Below, piece by piece: positions 20,064 to 32,064 of a stretch of 64,000 nucleotides of DNA. Source of the DNA: Hyaloscypha bicolor E (lineage: Eukaryota; Ascomycota; Leotiomycetes; Helotiales; Hyaloscyphaceae). The notes beneath the pieces are model-generated. The model had not been told where the DNA came from. It did not search any database and worked only from the letters and a program-made list of their open reading frames with translations. The stretch is taken from NCBI RefSeq assembly GCF_002865645.1, contig NW_020194517.1, positions 434,001 to 498,000 on the forward strand, read 5' to 3'. Positions within the stretch are counted from its first letter, which is position 1. Every line of letters begins with the position of its first letter. The position numbers and the translations under genes are program-made.

Positions 20064-22366
20064 ATGATCAAGGCCCCCGAACCAGAAATCCTAAAACGAA
20101 AGCGTTCGCGACCTTCAGATTGGTGGGCTGCTGCTCCCACGACCCCACAACAACACGATGAGCCCCCAGCGAAGAAGCGCGGAGGATCTTCCAATGCGCA
20201 CGCGGATGGAAAGGGAATGAAAGATGCGCCTGCGGCGGGGAATCGAGGAAAGAGTGCGAAGGAGAAGGAAGGGGGGAGGGATGGAGAATATGGAGAAGAG
20301 GATGAGCTGCAGGAGAAGCCCGTGAAAGGGGGACGAACCTCTGGGGGCGGGGAAGGAGGCTCAAGAGCTGCTAAGAGAGCGGAAGGGAAGAAGGGGAAAG
20401 GCGCACAGGAAGCTGCTGAAGAACAATCGGCACCGAAGAAGTGTGGAAGAGCTACCGCCGCGCAGGTCGATGAGCAAGTTCAGGAGACCATGGCGGAGAA
20501 ATCGGCGGCGAAGAGGAAGAAAAGACCTTCGGGTGGAAGAGTTGAGGAGCCTGTTGAGGTTGTAAAATCGTCGAAGCAGTCGAAATCCGTGAGACGTGGG
20601 AGGTCATCGAATACTGGGGCGGAAGTGAGGGCTGATACTGAATCTGCAGCTCAAAGGGATATCGCAAAGAAACGCAAAGTACGTCCAGCTGCGGAGAGGG
20701 AAATTGAAATCGAGGCCGAAGAACCAGATGAGGACCCAATTGCACCGCAAAAGCGTCGTCAACCTGCGAAGAGAGCGGAGGCTGAGGCTCCGATTGATGA
20801 ATTGGTTGACGACGAGTCCTCAGGACAGAAGAAGAACAAGATTAAGAGGCGATCTGGTGCTGAAATCCTTGAGGCGGAAGCTCTTGCCTTAACGACTACG
20901 GAAGATTATGCAAAAGGTAGAAGACGGCCTCCTATACCCAAGCCAGGGGCAGTCGCGCCTTTCACAGATGATCATGATCGAGGCAGGAAACGCACCCGGC
21001 ACCCAGATGCCAATATTCAAGATGTTCAACCAGCAGCTTCATCTACAGTCGACTACCAAGAAAGGGGCCGAGCGCGTACTCGTCGATCTAATATTGAACC
21101 CAAGGAAGCAGACATGGCCAAACGGCCGAAGAAATCGAATAATAGTCATCAAAGGGATCAGCGAGTCGAAGTAGAAGCCGCATCTTCAAAACTACAGCGT
21201 TCGGGACCGGAAAAGGGAGCCAAGCCTGCCGTTGAGAAGCGCACAACATCTACCAGGGGCTCTACGGCGGCTGAGCAGCCTCAAAAGTCCAAGAAGCGAA
21301 CAAGGTCGTCTATTGAGGGAGTAGTGAAAAGGTCAGCTCCAGAGCCTTCAAATGCTCATAAGAAAGGCTCCAAAGGACAAACCCAAGAGGAAAAGCAACC
21401 TCGCAAGTGGAAGGATTTGGAGCGTGAGTCTCTTGTCCCTTTCTGATCCAATTGTCTTCTAATGCTTATAGAACATCCAGCAAGTGAACCTGTGAAGCGT
21501 CGGCGGATCCAAAAGCCATCGCAACATGATCACGATACCCATGAGCCCGAAGAAGCACCCATGTATCAACATTTACAGGCAGTGACCCGCAGAGTGTCAC
21601 ACCAAACTATCGAGTCCAAATGGGAGCCTTTACCGTCTAACTGCGTTGAACGAATCTCCCAATTATTATATGACCTCCAAAGACCAGTAGTCGTTCGTTA
21701 CAACGACGAGCGGAAGAAAATGCAGTCAAGCACAGCCTTACAAATGATATCTCGCAGACTCGTCAGCAAGATTTCAAAGGGGCTTCCTTTTCCACAGGGC
21801 ACACGGAATTATCGAGAGGACGATTTTGACTTTGAGAAGATCTTGGATCACACCAAAGCTTTAGAGGGTCAACTCACCCCTGCACTTCATGCCAATGAGC
21901 TTCTGGAGGCTCAGGTGAGCAAGGAAATGGCATTGCTCGAGTCCGAAAAGGAAAGGCTAGGGACGTTGGAGGCAAATGCAAAAACTGAAGCAGCTTTGAG
22001 AAGTGAAGCAGCCCGGAGATTGCACTCATTGCTTCAACCACAGCCGGGAACAATGGAGATTGAGGGATTGAAGGATGACATTAGCCTAAGTATTGGTCAA
22101 GGTGACCGGCCACTTGACATTAAAGTAAGTCTCGTTACTTTCCGCTGCCATCTACTAAGCTAACCCCTTCCCAGATCCAGAATGACGAGCATCTTCAAGC
22201 GCTTGTAAAGGAGCTGCATGGTCACGTGGACAGCATTCAGGGGAACATTCGACAGGTTCGAGGCGTCTCCCAAGCCATTTCTAAGAGTAAAGCTACTGTG
22301 CAGCTCACGCTCTTTGGCCACCTTGATAGTGTGCAGTATGAGGAAGTCGTGTTGGGAAGTGAGTGA
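20064..22366 (+). CDS. fta7: Inner kinetochore protein CENP-Q / Fta7 family
   Basis: CENP-Q (Okp1 in yeast, Fta7 in fission yeast) is a coiled-coil subunit of the CCAN that links centromeric chromatin to the outer kinetochore. The exons are 20064-21423, 21472-22124 and 22175-22366, giving 734 aa. The first 460 residues are a disordered, highly charged region full of KKRKR and AAKR blocks. The conserved domain starts near residue 490: QTIESKWEPLPSNCVERISQ, LLYDLQRPVVVRY, GLPFPQ, FDFEKILDHTKALEGQLTP, then a coiled coil (EKERLGTLEANAKTEA) and HSLLQ. Both introns are about 50 nt and carry GTGAGT or GTAAGT donors. An alternative start is an ATG at about 20017 directly followed by an intron ending ATCAAG, which would give MAPEPE instead of MIKAPEPE. 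The long tail is much larger than in yeast homologues. Confidence 0.83.
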
Positions 22367-22927
22367 AGGATAAAGCAGGAGAGCACAAGACACTGGACGA
22401 GCTACTTTGAACTGTACCTCGGGGATGCGCCGATCAGCGCTATGATTGCATGACATGATGTACGACTCTAGTAATGAAGCATAACTACCCAATAAAGATA
22501 CCCAAAATTTGCCATCAAATGAGAATTCCCCGACCGAAGGTGAACTGGAAACGTGCAGGATGTACTCTGTACTCGTACCTGCTGGCTGGCCGTGGGGCCC
22601 CGAGGACCCTTGAGCCGTGCATTCGCTGCGGTTTTCTCGGTTTGTGGCTAGCCTTGAATCCGCCAGCCCCGCGTGGGATCTTCAAAGACGACAACCACTT
22701 GGCAACAAGAACCGCCAGTCGATGCCACAAGCTTCTTTTGAAGCTACGAAAGCTCTGGAGGATCGATGCTCATTGATTGAATATCCTCCATCGCTATTCA
22801 TAGCTGACTCGACCACTTTGGGAGCTCCACTCCAAGAGCGCCTCCACACGAGACCTCAGCCGGTCCGTAAGACGACAGCGCGACGTCGCAATCCGATGGA
22901 AGCCCTCGAGGCGTAGAATCCAATGTC
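22367..22927. other. Intergenic, CENP-Q gene to acuK
   Basis: No gene is seen here. It should hold the acuK promoter and leader. An out-of-frame ATG at 22923 lies 5 nt before the acuK start and reads only MSWSKMG-type sequence before it is lost. Confidence 0.45.
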
Positions 22928-24799
22928 ATGGAGCAAAATGGGGCAAGCAATGGGCACGAGACGAAGCCGCAGAAGTCTCCACCCGCGTCTGGCGCAAACA
23001 AAAGCCCCAAGAAGCGGCGCAAAGTAAATCATGGTTCGTCCAGCAAGCCAACGGCCTCGAACAACCTCAAGGATCCCTCTGAAACATCTACTGACCTTGG
23101 AACGTGTTCCTGCAGCTTGTGTGTATTGTCGCCGATCTGTAAGTCTTGCATTGGGTCTAAATACATGGAAGTACTCGGCGTATGCGCCTATGCGCATATT
23201 GTTTGGCAGAAGCTAATTCGATCTGGTATTTGACCAGCATATGACATGCGATTTAGTACGACGTCCTTTCCAATAATTCAGCCACTCGTGGTACACAATG
23301 TACTCTGACTAACATCTTTCTGTGACACAGGAACGCCCATGTGCACGCTGTATAAAGCGCAACATCGGACACCTCTGCCATGATGAGCCCCGCGAACCGG
23401 AATCGGCCACGAAAAAGTCGAAGAGCCAGCATAGCAATTCTGTGGCGGAGGATGTTGGGTCGCCGCCTGATCAATCACAGGCCAATGTCGAGAGTGGCAT
23501 GAGCAATTCGTTCGAGGAGCAATCGCAAGATACCAGTCTCGACTTGGGCACAATCACTGCTTCCCAAGGTGGGCCCTTACAGATTGTTCAGCCATCACCT
23601 GTGTCAGGAATCCAGGCAAATGCCCTCAACAGCGTCAGCAATCAATGTAAGCTTGGTTCCTGCTCAATTCGCTGGTTGTGAGTAATAAAGAGAAACGTAG
23701 TTGTCGGGTATTCGAACGACTGGCTTGGATCTCAGAATCAATTTCACGATATGCATAACTACCATCCTTCATATATGTTCAATGCGCCGGAGGTTAACAA
23801 CGAGTACAACCTTCTGAACGATTTTCTGAACAACAGTTTGCTTGATGACGGTGCATTACTCCCAGACGACACTTCAAACTTCTACACAGATCAACCTGGA
23901 GTCATGTTGCCTGGCGCAGCCAACACTAATGCTGGCCCTTCTGGAACGCAGCCTCAAGCAACTTTGCAACCCCCGGGAAACCCTCAAGGCAATTCCATTT
24001 CCAGACCAGCGAGTGTCATTCCGACTGACAAAGCACGCGAGTATTATCTTCAAGCCGCTGATCCGACTGGCAATGATGCGCCTGAAGAGAGAATGCAAAG
24101 ATTGCTCCGAGCAAAATATGATGCGGGAATGCTGAAGCCCTTCAATTATGTGAAGGGCTACGCACGACTATCTGCTTACATGGATAGCCATTTGCATGCG
24201 GCTCAGAAGCAGAAGATTCTTCGACAATTAGATCGTTTTAGACCGAAGTTCCGAGAGAAGGTCCAGGAATTGACTGATATCGAGCTCATATATGTGGAAA
24301 TGTGGTTTGAGCGCAGCTTGATGGAGTATGATCGTGTCTTTGCAAGCATGGCCATACCTGCATGTTGCTGGAGGAGAACAGGAGAGATATTCAGAGGAAA
24401 CAAGGAGATGGCGGAGCTGATACATGTACCCATAGAGAAGTTGAGAGATGTGAGTGTTGGTAAAGTACGACCCTTGAACCCGTTGCTAAAATTTTGCAGG
24501 GCAAGATTGCGCTGCACGAGATTCTCGCTGAGGAATCGCTGGTCAACTATTGGGAGAAATTTGGAGCAATTGCTTTCGATCCAGCTCAGAAGGCACTCCT
24601 CACTTTCTGCTCGCTGAAGAATCCAGATGATCAATCAAAAGATCCAACGATCAAGTGCTGCTTCTCGTTCACAATTAGAAGGGATGATCACAAGATGCAA
24701 GTCACGTTATCCAGTTCCTTTTGGACATCATTTGCTGACGAACATAGTCCCTCTCTGATTGTTGGTAATTTCTTGCCCCAAGATCCAGTGAAGCAATGA
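22928..24799 (+). CDS. acuK: Zn2Cys6 transcription activator of gluconeogenesis AcuK (Ert1-like)
   Basis: AcuK works with AcuM to switch on gluconeogenic genes such as PEP carboxykinase when acetate, ethanol or organic acids are the carbon source. The exons are 22928-23033, 23116-23138, 23238-23255, 23331-23646, 23701-24449, 24500-24696 and 24748-24799, giving 486 aa. The zinc cluster (CVYCRRSHMTCDLERPCARC and a last Cys eight residues on) is spread over four exons, including ones of 23 and 18 nt. Downstream are DKAREYYLQAADPTGND and the PAS-like region (FNYVKGYARLSAYMDSHL, MWFERSLMEYDRVFASMA, CCWRRTGEIFRGNKEM). The end is PSLIVGNFLPQD. The last intron (24697-24747) must be GC-AG to keep that conserved end. 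The protein is shorter than many AcuK proteins, mainly in its N-terminal tail. Confidence 0.92.
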
Positions 24800-25122
24800 G
24801 GTCTTTCTACAACATATTTGCCTGTAGATTAGGGGTGGTAAGTACATAAAAGTTGCTTGCTCGACAGGCGTTATTGGTCATAGGAAATCTTAGGTCGTTG
24901 CGAGGCAGCGACGAGCTGAGCTTGAAATACAGCATGACCGGCATGCCTTTTTCTTCTGTAAATCGAACGAAAACTTTCCGTCACGTCTATTCCCATGAAG
25001 TTTTCTTGCATTGTCAATAGATTTGTGACTCCTTTTTTCAACACTCGCTTCGTCTCGGCAATCTCTACTAAAGAAACACCGACTTCAAGCCTCGTCGATA
25101 TTCATCCTTTCTAAATGACAAC
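24800..25122. other. Intergenic, acuK to spo22
   Basis: No gene is seen in these 323 bases. They should hold the acuK 3' UTR and the spo22 promoter. Confidence 0.5.
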
Positions 25123-28100
25123 ATGGCGCCCGCACAATCATCTCGGCCCGAGAAGGACAAACGTTTAAAGATAATCCTTTGCAAGTTCCTCACCCTTTTC
25201 GCCTGCTCTGCTGACTCGTCATTGCGCCCAGCGTTCGCAACAGACCTGGAAGCCCAGCTGCCTGCAGCCACCAGAGCAAGAACATCAGGGACGCTTCTAA
25301 CCGAAATAGGAAATCAGTTATCAAATTTCCCCGCCAAGTTTGGTACGTTCGCTACTTCAAAATGCGAGGAGGTTGATCAAATTGGCACGACACTTTGGAA
25401 TCTCTGCACCCGGCTTCGACGCGACGTCGAGTCCGACAATCCAAGAGATGTTCCGATCATTCTGCTTCTGACTCGCGTGTTCTCCTTTCTCCTGTTGGAT
25501 GGAGCATATGAGGGTGGAAGGAATGCTCCTGGAAATCTAACGAGGCTAATGAAGATTGGAATCAAGGCTGGGAAGAGCTGCATAGGTTAGTTGGAGTTTG
25601 CCCGTAAAGTACATCTGCTGACACTATCTCAGAAAGGAAAGAAGGCGATCTGGCCCTCAAGGTGCTCGAAAAAGTTAGCGGATATGTCAAGCCAGATCCC
25701 GGGGCAGCGCCAGGGGACAGAGAAGCAGTTGAGAGGCTTGTGCCTGAGTATTATGTGCTCAGAACAGCTTTGGCGAGCAACATCATTGCGGTTGATCCCG
25801 ACTTCAGCTGACATACGTGTAGGCCTGGCACCTCGACCAGCTCGATATAGCAGAGCATATGTTCAAGCTGTCGCTATCATCTATCCAATCCTTCGATTCG
25901 AATACAGCAGAGAGCTTGGCTGATGTCCTGTACGAGATGGGAAAAGATCTCCTGCATAAGCAGCAATACCAACTAGCCGTAAAGTGGCTAGAAAGGTCGT
26001 ATGAAGTATTGAATGATCAAGAATTGGACAGGCTCAGCATTGATGCCAGCGAACTTCGAACATCAATCATGCAGACCTTGATCAAAGCCCTATTATATTT
26101 GAAGGAGCCTGGAGCAGTTGAGAGAGCTCGTAGCCTTGTCAACCTTCTCGAGAGTGTGCTTGGGGACAAATTGATTGTCTTATTACTGAAGCTGGAAATT
26201 CTTTCTGCGCCTTCGACGGAAGCTTTCGATTGCAGTCAATACAGCGATGTGCTACAAAGAATGACTAGATCAATACCCCTATCGGACGTCAACTTCAAGT
26301 TATTTATGTTCCACGTACGAAAACTGAACGACAAGAGTCCGAGTTTGGCGTGCAAGGCGCTCGATGAACTTCTGAACCTGCGGATACTGAGAGAAGAGCG
26401 GGAGGAGTACATTGAGAAAATTCTGATCACTCGAATTTGGATCACAGTCAGCCAAAGGGAAAGCCCAGAGACAGTGGGGTTGCTTCATGAGTTGTTCTCG
26501 TTGATCATGGAGAATATCAAAAATCCCATCAGCTCCGTGGCTACACATGGGGCTCATACCGTTCGTGGATCTTCCCTGAGTCGGAAAGTTGGGTGCTAAT
26601 TGCGGTAGTTGTTGTGGAAACGTATCGAATCGAGTTATGCTGCAGGACAATTTGAAATGGCTGAGAAGTGGTGCCAATTAGCCACACATCAGATATTCGT
26701 GAATTCGGGGGAGCATAATATGGCTCGTATCTCGAGGTCAAAACCCTTCAGATGAATTGAACATGACAGTGTTGACATTCCATAGGAAGCTTCTCCTTTG
26801 TGCTATGGCAAAGAAGGACGTTGGCAGCGCTAGGGAGATCTTCTCCTCGATGTCGGACTCGACTAAGAACGAGCCCATGAGTCGGTTTCTCATGTACAAG
26901 ATTGCAATTCGATGTGGAGAAAGTGATCTCGCCGCCGAGAGCCTTCAGATCATTAGCTCTGCGACTACGAAAGACCCAACACTCTTATATGCTTGTTGTT
27001 TGGACGCCCAGCAGTCCGGAAACAAGCTTCAAACCATTGCCGCTCTGCAACTTGTTCTTGATAAATATGGCTATGCCGCTCCCTCTGCGATACACCTACC
27101 GTCACTGCTCCGCATAACAATACAGTTGATGGTCCAACTACAAAAAGAATCGCAGAATACCGCAATTTTGGATGACATGGAAGTGACTGTGGAGAAACTG
27201 TGCAAAGCATTTGAAGGAGGTACTACCTCCAACACCTCACTTTAGAAAACTCTGACACATTATATAGCTGTATCCTCGATGCGCAAAACAAATGGCCCGG
27301 ATTCTGTCTGGGATATTCGTGAGCTTGACTGGTTCTCCAAGAACTCATATAACCTTGTTATCAAGAATATCTCGAGTTGGTCCCCACGCCACTCTTTACA
27401 AATGTTAACATGCTGCATCGCCTTCATCGATCAATATCCGAAGGATATCAGCGACCAAATATCAGACGATCTTTGCCTGCGCAAGATGTTCTGCGAATTC
27501 TCGGCGGTGACTGCATTGCTTGCTCTGGCTCGTGGTGGAGACAATATCGAAGTCCAACTGCAAGACTATCTCAATCTTCGAAAGCATGTCGACAGCTTTG
27601 ACGCTCTACTACAAGAAAAGACGGGTAAACTGGGGGAAGAAGCGGAGGAAGATCTTCTCCGAAAGCTATCGATACTGATAGCTTTTGACTTCGAGGCTGC
27701 TTGTCATTTGAAGGCATGGGATGATCTTCACGATATCATTCTGAAGGCAGAGTTTACTAAGAGCCAGCGAGTATACGAATTAATGGCGGATTGTATCCTG
27801 TGCTCCCAAGCTCCAACGCAAGGTATGCTACCCAATATTTTCCGTCCATCGGGCGAGAATTAATGGATCTGGCAGTTTCAGTCTCGGTTCTGAAGAAGAT
27901 TGTCAATGAAGCTTGGGGTCTTGATACAATGGATGTTCCAAAGCTTGCCAAATACATGCGCTGCCTCTTCCAAATTGCCATGTTGGACAATATGGAGGTT
28001 GCCGAACAGCTCCTTGATCAGGCTCATGAACAGGCGAAGGAGGCTGCGGAGGTAAAGTCACTCCTGTCCATTACTGATAATTGAACGCTAATGATGAGCA

Positions 28101-28308
28101 GACCGATCAACCGTACCCGACGGAAGAAATCGAATGGATCGCTACTCGCTCTTTCAACTACGCAGTCGACCTTTACTGCGCTGGTGATGAAGATGGCTGC
28201 AAAAACTGGACAGCGAAAGCATTGAATATTGCTCATTATTGTTCAGATCAGGGTGGTTTGGAGAGGCAATTGCAGAGTAAGTTGCTGGTTTTGAAGCTTG
28301 ATTCTTGA
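25123..28308 (+). CDS. SPO22: Meiosis protein Spo22/Zip4-like
   Basis: Zip4/Spo22 is a TPR-repeat scaffold of the ZMM group that promotes crossover formation and synaptonemal complex assembly in meiosis. The exons are 25123-25585, 25633-25772, 25823-26560, 26609-26736, 26786-27219, 27268-27822, 27876-28051 and 28102-28308, giving 946 aa. Family landmarks include RVFSFLLLDGAYEG near the N-terminus, RTALAW followed by HLDQLDIAEHMFKL, QQYQLAVKWLERSYEVL, and the C-terminal EEIEWIATRSFNYAVDLYCA with KALNIAHYC. The second intron (25773-25822) appears to be GC-AG. A 32-nt GT-AG intron is the only alternative that keeps the frame and would add SNIIA-type residues. A GTAAGT in the last codons is probably not used, since the unspliced end (LQSKLLVLKLDS) resembles relatives. 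No break is seen, so sexual function seems maintained. Confidence 0.88.
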
Positions 28309-30521
28309 TGTCCATGGGATTATGATGATGATTAGGGAATTTTCACGGCTATTGAGTGCTTGTGCTTGGGATGGCTTAATATTTGCTAGAAGGCATGTCT
28401 TGGAAGATATTGGCATGGTATAGTTGGCTTATGACATGTCATTGCAGAGGAAGGTACTATGTCTACCGCACAATCGGTCGCATTTGAGCTATTTCTATTG
28501 AAACCCCACCCCCAAATTCTCTTATCCTAGGCACTCCGACCGCTAGTCTGATAGAATATCGGAAATAGTGTTTGGCCGCTTTTGATGTTTAATCATTACT
28601 TTCTGAGAGTTAAACAATGGTATACAGTAGAAGTGGGTCTAGAAAAGGGACTCGGAAAGCCATGCAAGCACGCCAGACCCTTAAATTTGCTTTCAAATAA
28701 TTGGCTACCGGGGAGCCATTGTACCTATAGGATACTGTGGGATTCATCTGCAAAAAGATGGGGCTGTAAACCAGAAATGCGAGAGTAACGATCTCGCTAT
28801 TCCCCTCTTCACTCCAGGTTGCACGATCGACACCAAATCTCCACCACTCCCTCTCTTGAGTATTTAACAGATCTCACAACACGGTACACTGAAATAATCA
28901 CTCATATGATTATATCGACACTGGTCGTATTATTGGTGGTATCAAATCAGACTCGATGATTTATACTTCATTTAATGGGGAAGAGGTAAGGTTCCCGCTC
29001 GAAGCCCAGAAGATTCTGCATTCAGCCGGCGGCTCAAGTCTGGTGTCCTGGAAATCAAGCTCCCTTTTTGAAGACAAGAGACATTGGCAACGAAGCCGTT
29101 GGTGACAGCAAGAATCGCTCTCAATTGGGAACTCAGGCTCACACTTCACGGCCTGTAGCCGGTTGCAGTCCAAGGAAACTCGAGCGCACCTTCTCAGCCA
29201 CGGATTTCTCTGAATGTTGGTGGATGATGCTTCAGCAACAAACCTTGACGCGTCTAGGTTGACGCCTTTTCCTCTTCGGCGAAGCATTCTGCTTGTGAAG
29301 TGACAGGTATTTAGGTACCTCTTGATCGGGTGCGTCGAAGTCGATTCGAACATGGGCCACTTCATTGCATTTGAGAACGTCGATATCCTTTCATATTCGC
29401 AGAGGATATTAAATGCAAGCTGGAAATAACGTGATATGTCCTCTCGGAACAGCCTGAAATGGAAGTGACGAAAGATGCACTTTCCCAAAATTGCGACGAA
29501 GTTGCAATTCGAGATTTCTGGCACGTCTCCCCCCCCCCTCTTGCGTATTTCGGGAGAGCGGAACCCCGATGTAACGAAGCAAGGAATAGAGATGTGTTCC
29601 GATGATATGAGGCAATTATACCTCGTGTTGGGGAGAGGGAAGTCACTGAAGAACAAGCTTTGGCTGTATTCCTTCTGATATTGGGATCACAAGTAGTAGA
29701 AGAATTCGAAGAGGTTACAGATGGCTGAGGAGGGAAGGAGACCTAACACTGACTCTGGAGCTAGGAAGCTCATATCAAAGCCGAAGGATCTGGGGCGGCA
29801 GTCGCCGTGCCCTCAAGATCGTCATTTCAAATCTTTCCAGCTCCAAATGGTCTCAGGATCTAATAGTCAGTGTAGAAACACCAAAGACAGGATTTTTCAA
29901 CAGTTGATGCGAAGATTACGACACGAGTGGAGAGGAAGGTATGGTGAATGACAGTGAGAGGATTCGTGACAACAGATGGCAGTTTGACAGCGAAATACGG
30001 GTACAGAATGCTTCTGTGGAGAGTATGCGTAGTCGAGAGGCAGTTGAAGCTAACTTTGGAATGCTCATATCATTATCACCAGCTTCTTAGGTTGTGCATT
30101 GTTCAGAATTGTTTCTTCGGCGAATTGAACTACTACCGCGAGAACTACTGCAACAATGGTGAAGACGGGGAATAGTGACGCCCCTTCAAAGATAGAGGGG
30201 GCTTATTTATATCCACAATGGAACCCAGTCTTCTCTCTGAGCACGACCGGCACTAGGTAGGAATGAACACAGACGGAGCAACTGGAAACCCGGATGGAAT
30301 AAGAGAAACTCGCAGTTGTGCACGAACGTATTTACAAAGCACACAGTACAATCCAACCCCCAGGCTTGGACAAGAAGATATATCAAACAAGAATGCGGGC
30401 AAGTGCCCAAGCCTCCCTCGTTTGGCCCTCCCACAACCTCTCAACCCTCCGCCACTAATCCCTCAGCCTCCCGACCCCCAAAAACCCACCACAACAGCAA
30501 CCACCATGCTCACTTGAGAGT
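28309..30521. other. 2.2-kb gene-poor stretch with one unexplained minus-strand frame
   Basis: No gene can be supported. The longest open frame is 231 codons on the minus strand (29656-28961), rich in Cys, Arg and Phe, with no motif I recognise. Other frames are short and overlapping. The stretch contains the spo22 3' UTR and the polygalacturonase 3' UTR, which lie tail to tail. It also has a C(9) run near 29529. Confidence 0.4.
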
Positions 30522-32064
30522 CTAGCAAGAAGCCCCGGAAGGAATGTTCGTACACGCCGTGCTTGTCTTTCCGCCGGTCACGCTGTTGCCACTCCAAGTC
30601 CAACCCGAGCAACTGCCCTTTCCGCAAAGGATATAGACATTGGTAGCCGAGCTGGCCACGGAACCAGTGACACCGCTAACCGTCAAACCCGTGATAGGGA
30701 CACCCGTCGTCGGAGTGCCCGTCGGGGATCCGTTCTATTTTCATCAAATCAGCAATTTTTTCTTTCATTATGCGTTGTGAGGTGTTGTTGCTTACCTGGT
30801 AATCTTGCTCGATGACGATTCCATATTTGGTGATTCTAGGCGATCTCGGAGTCAGCATTGCACGATTAGGAAGGTATTTGGAATCGAAACCGTCTTTCGC
30901 GTGGTCTTTACTCTAAAGACGTGTCTTAAGAGTGGGACAGCCCCGCAAGGCGCCTGAAAGAGGATGACTGGGCTCGGAGAATGGCACGTACCCAGAGAGT
31001 GTGATATCCTTGTAGGTTACACCAGATACGGAACCGGTGGCACCATAGACAGTCTTGATGCGGACACCGTTTTGGGAGTTCTTGACCGTTGAGCTTGAGA
31101 TGGTTACAGTTTTGACGTCGTTGTCAGAACGCCCGCCAACGCTACCGATCGAGAGCCCTATGGATATGTCAGTGAAAGCCGCTAGATAAGAGAGAGGGAG
31201 CTCACCGTGGCCTCCTGAGCACGTTCCACCGGTAAAAGAAATGCTGGTTCCGCTGTTAATTGCGAGGCAATCATCTTGGTTTTGACTATTGAATATCAGT
31301 ACGGATTTTCGGAAAGTTCATAGAGGCTTACATGTTTGCTCCAGTGATTGTAACTCCCGTTGAACTTCCAACATCAAAAGCGTCAGTGTTGTGTCCTAGA
31401 GAAGTGCCGGCGGAGTTATCCATAACGAGGTTGGTGACGACCAAATCCGTAGCAGAGTTGATGCTCATGAGCTGAACAGGAGAGTTCTTGAAGTTAAGGC
31501 CAGAGATTATAGAGCTTTTCATCGAGTGTGCGTAGAAGAACTTTGGCTTGGTCTTGCCTCCGTTTGATCCCTGTCCGTCCCACCATCTAGCTCCGCCTCC
31601 ATCGATGACATGCCCTGAAGCCCCGACAACAGCGACATTAGTTCCAGAAACCGAGATCAAAGGCCCACTCCACTCTTCATAGCCAAAGGTGGTGGTGCCT
31701 TCGAAGAAAACCTGGGATTATTAGTAAGTACTATGTACTAACTGAGGTATGGCTTACGTGGGTGCCAGAGGCGAGCCCGGTCAAGTCGAGGGTTGTGCCA
31801 GAAGGAACAGCAACGTCCGAGAGGACGATGGTAGCGCAAGAAGACTTCGACTTGCTTGCTGATGCAGCACCATTGCTTCCAGAAAATGTGCAGGTTGCTC
31901 TAAGACCAAGGAGTTAGCAACTATACTGAAAAGTGGGACTGAGTTGATGGAACCAACCTTTTAGCAAGATCAGGAGCAGCGGTCGGAGCCGGCGCCGCAG
32001 CAGGTGCACAAGCAACAAGAGAAGCCGTGGCCAAAAGGCCCAGCACGGCTGAAAATTGAACCAT
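30522..32064 (-). CDS. Secreted endopolygalacturonase (GH28)
   Basis: This extracellular enzyme cleaves alpha-1,4 links of homogalacturonan in plant pectin. The exons on the minus strand are 32064-31958, 31899-31758, 31711-31332, 31285-31206, 31157-30992, 30835-30796 and 30734-30522, giving 375 aa. A signal peptide ([19 protein letters not shown]) and an Ala/Pro propeptide end at Lys-Arg, residues 35-36, the usual maturation site. All GH28 active-site blocks are intact: [29 protein letters not shown] and [19 protein letters not shown] follows, with paired cysteines near the C-terminus. Introns are 46-61 nt except one of 156 nt (30836-30991). It implies contact with living or decaying plant tissue. 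Confidence 0.95.

Noticed and set aside
29330..29365. tRNA-like T-loop word (GATTCGAAC) on the minus strand
   Set aside because: The flanking bases do not form a T stem and no acceptor stem or anticodon arm can be drawn.
28961..29656. 231-codon minus-strand frame
   Set aside because: No motif, no homologue recognised, and no splice context; kept only as a note in the gene-poor stretch.
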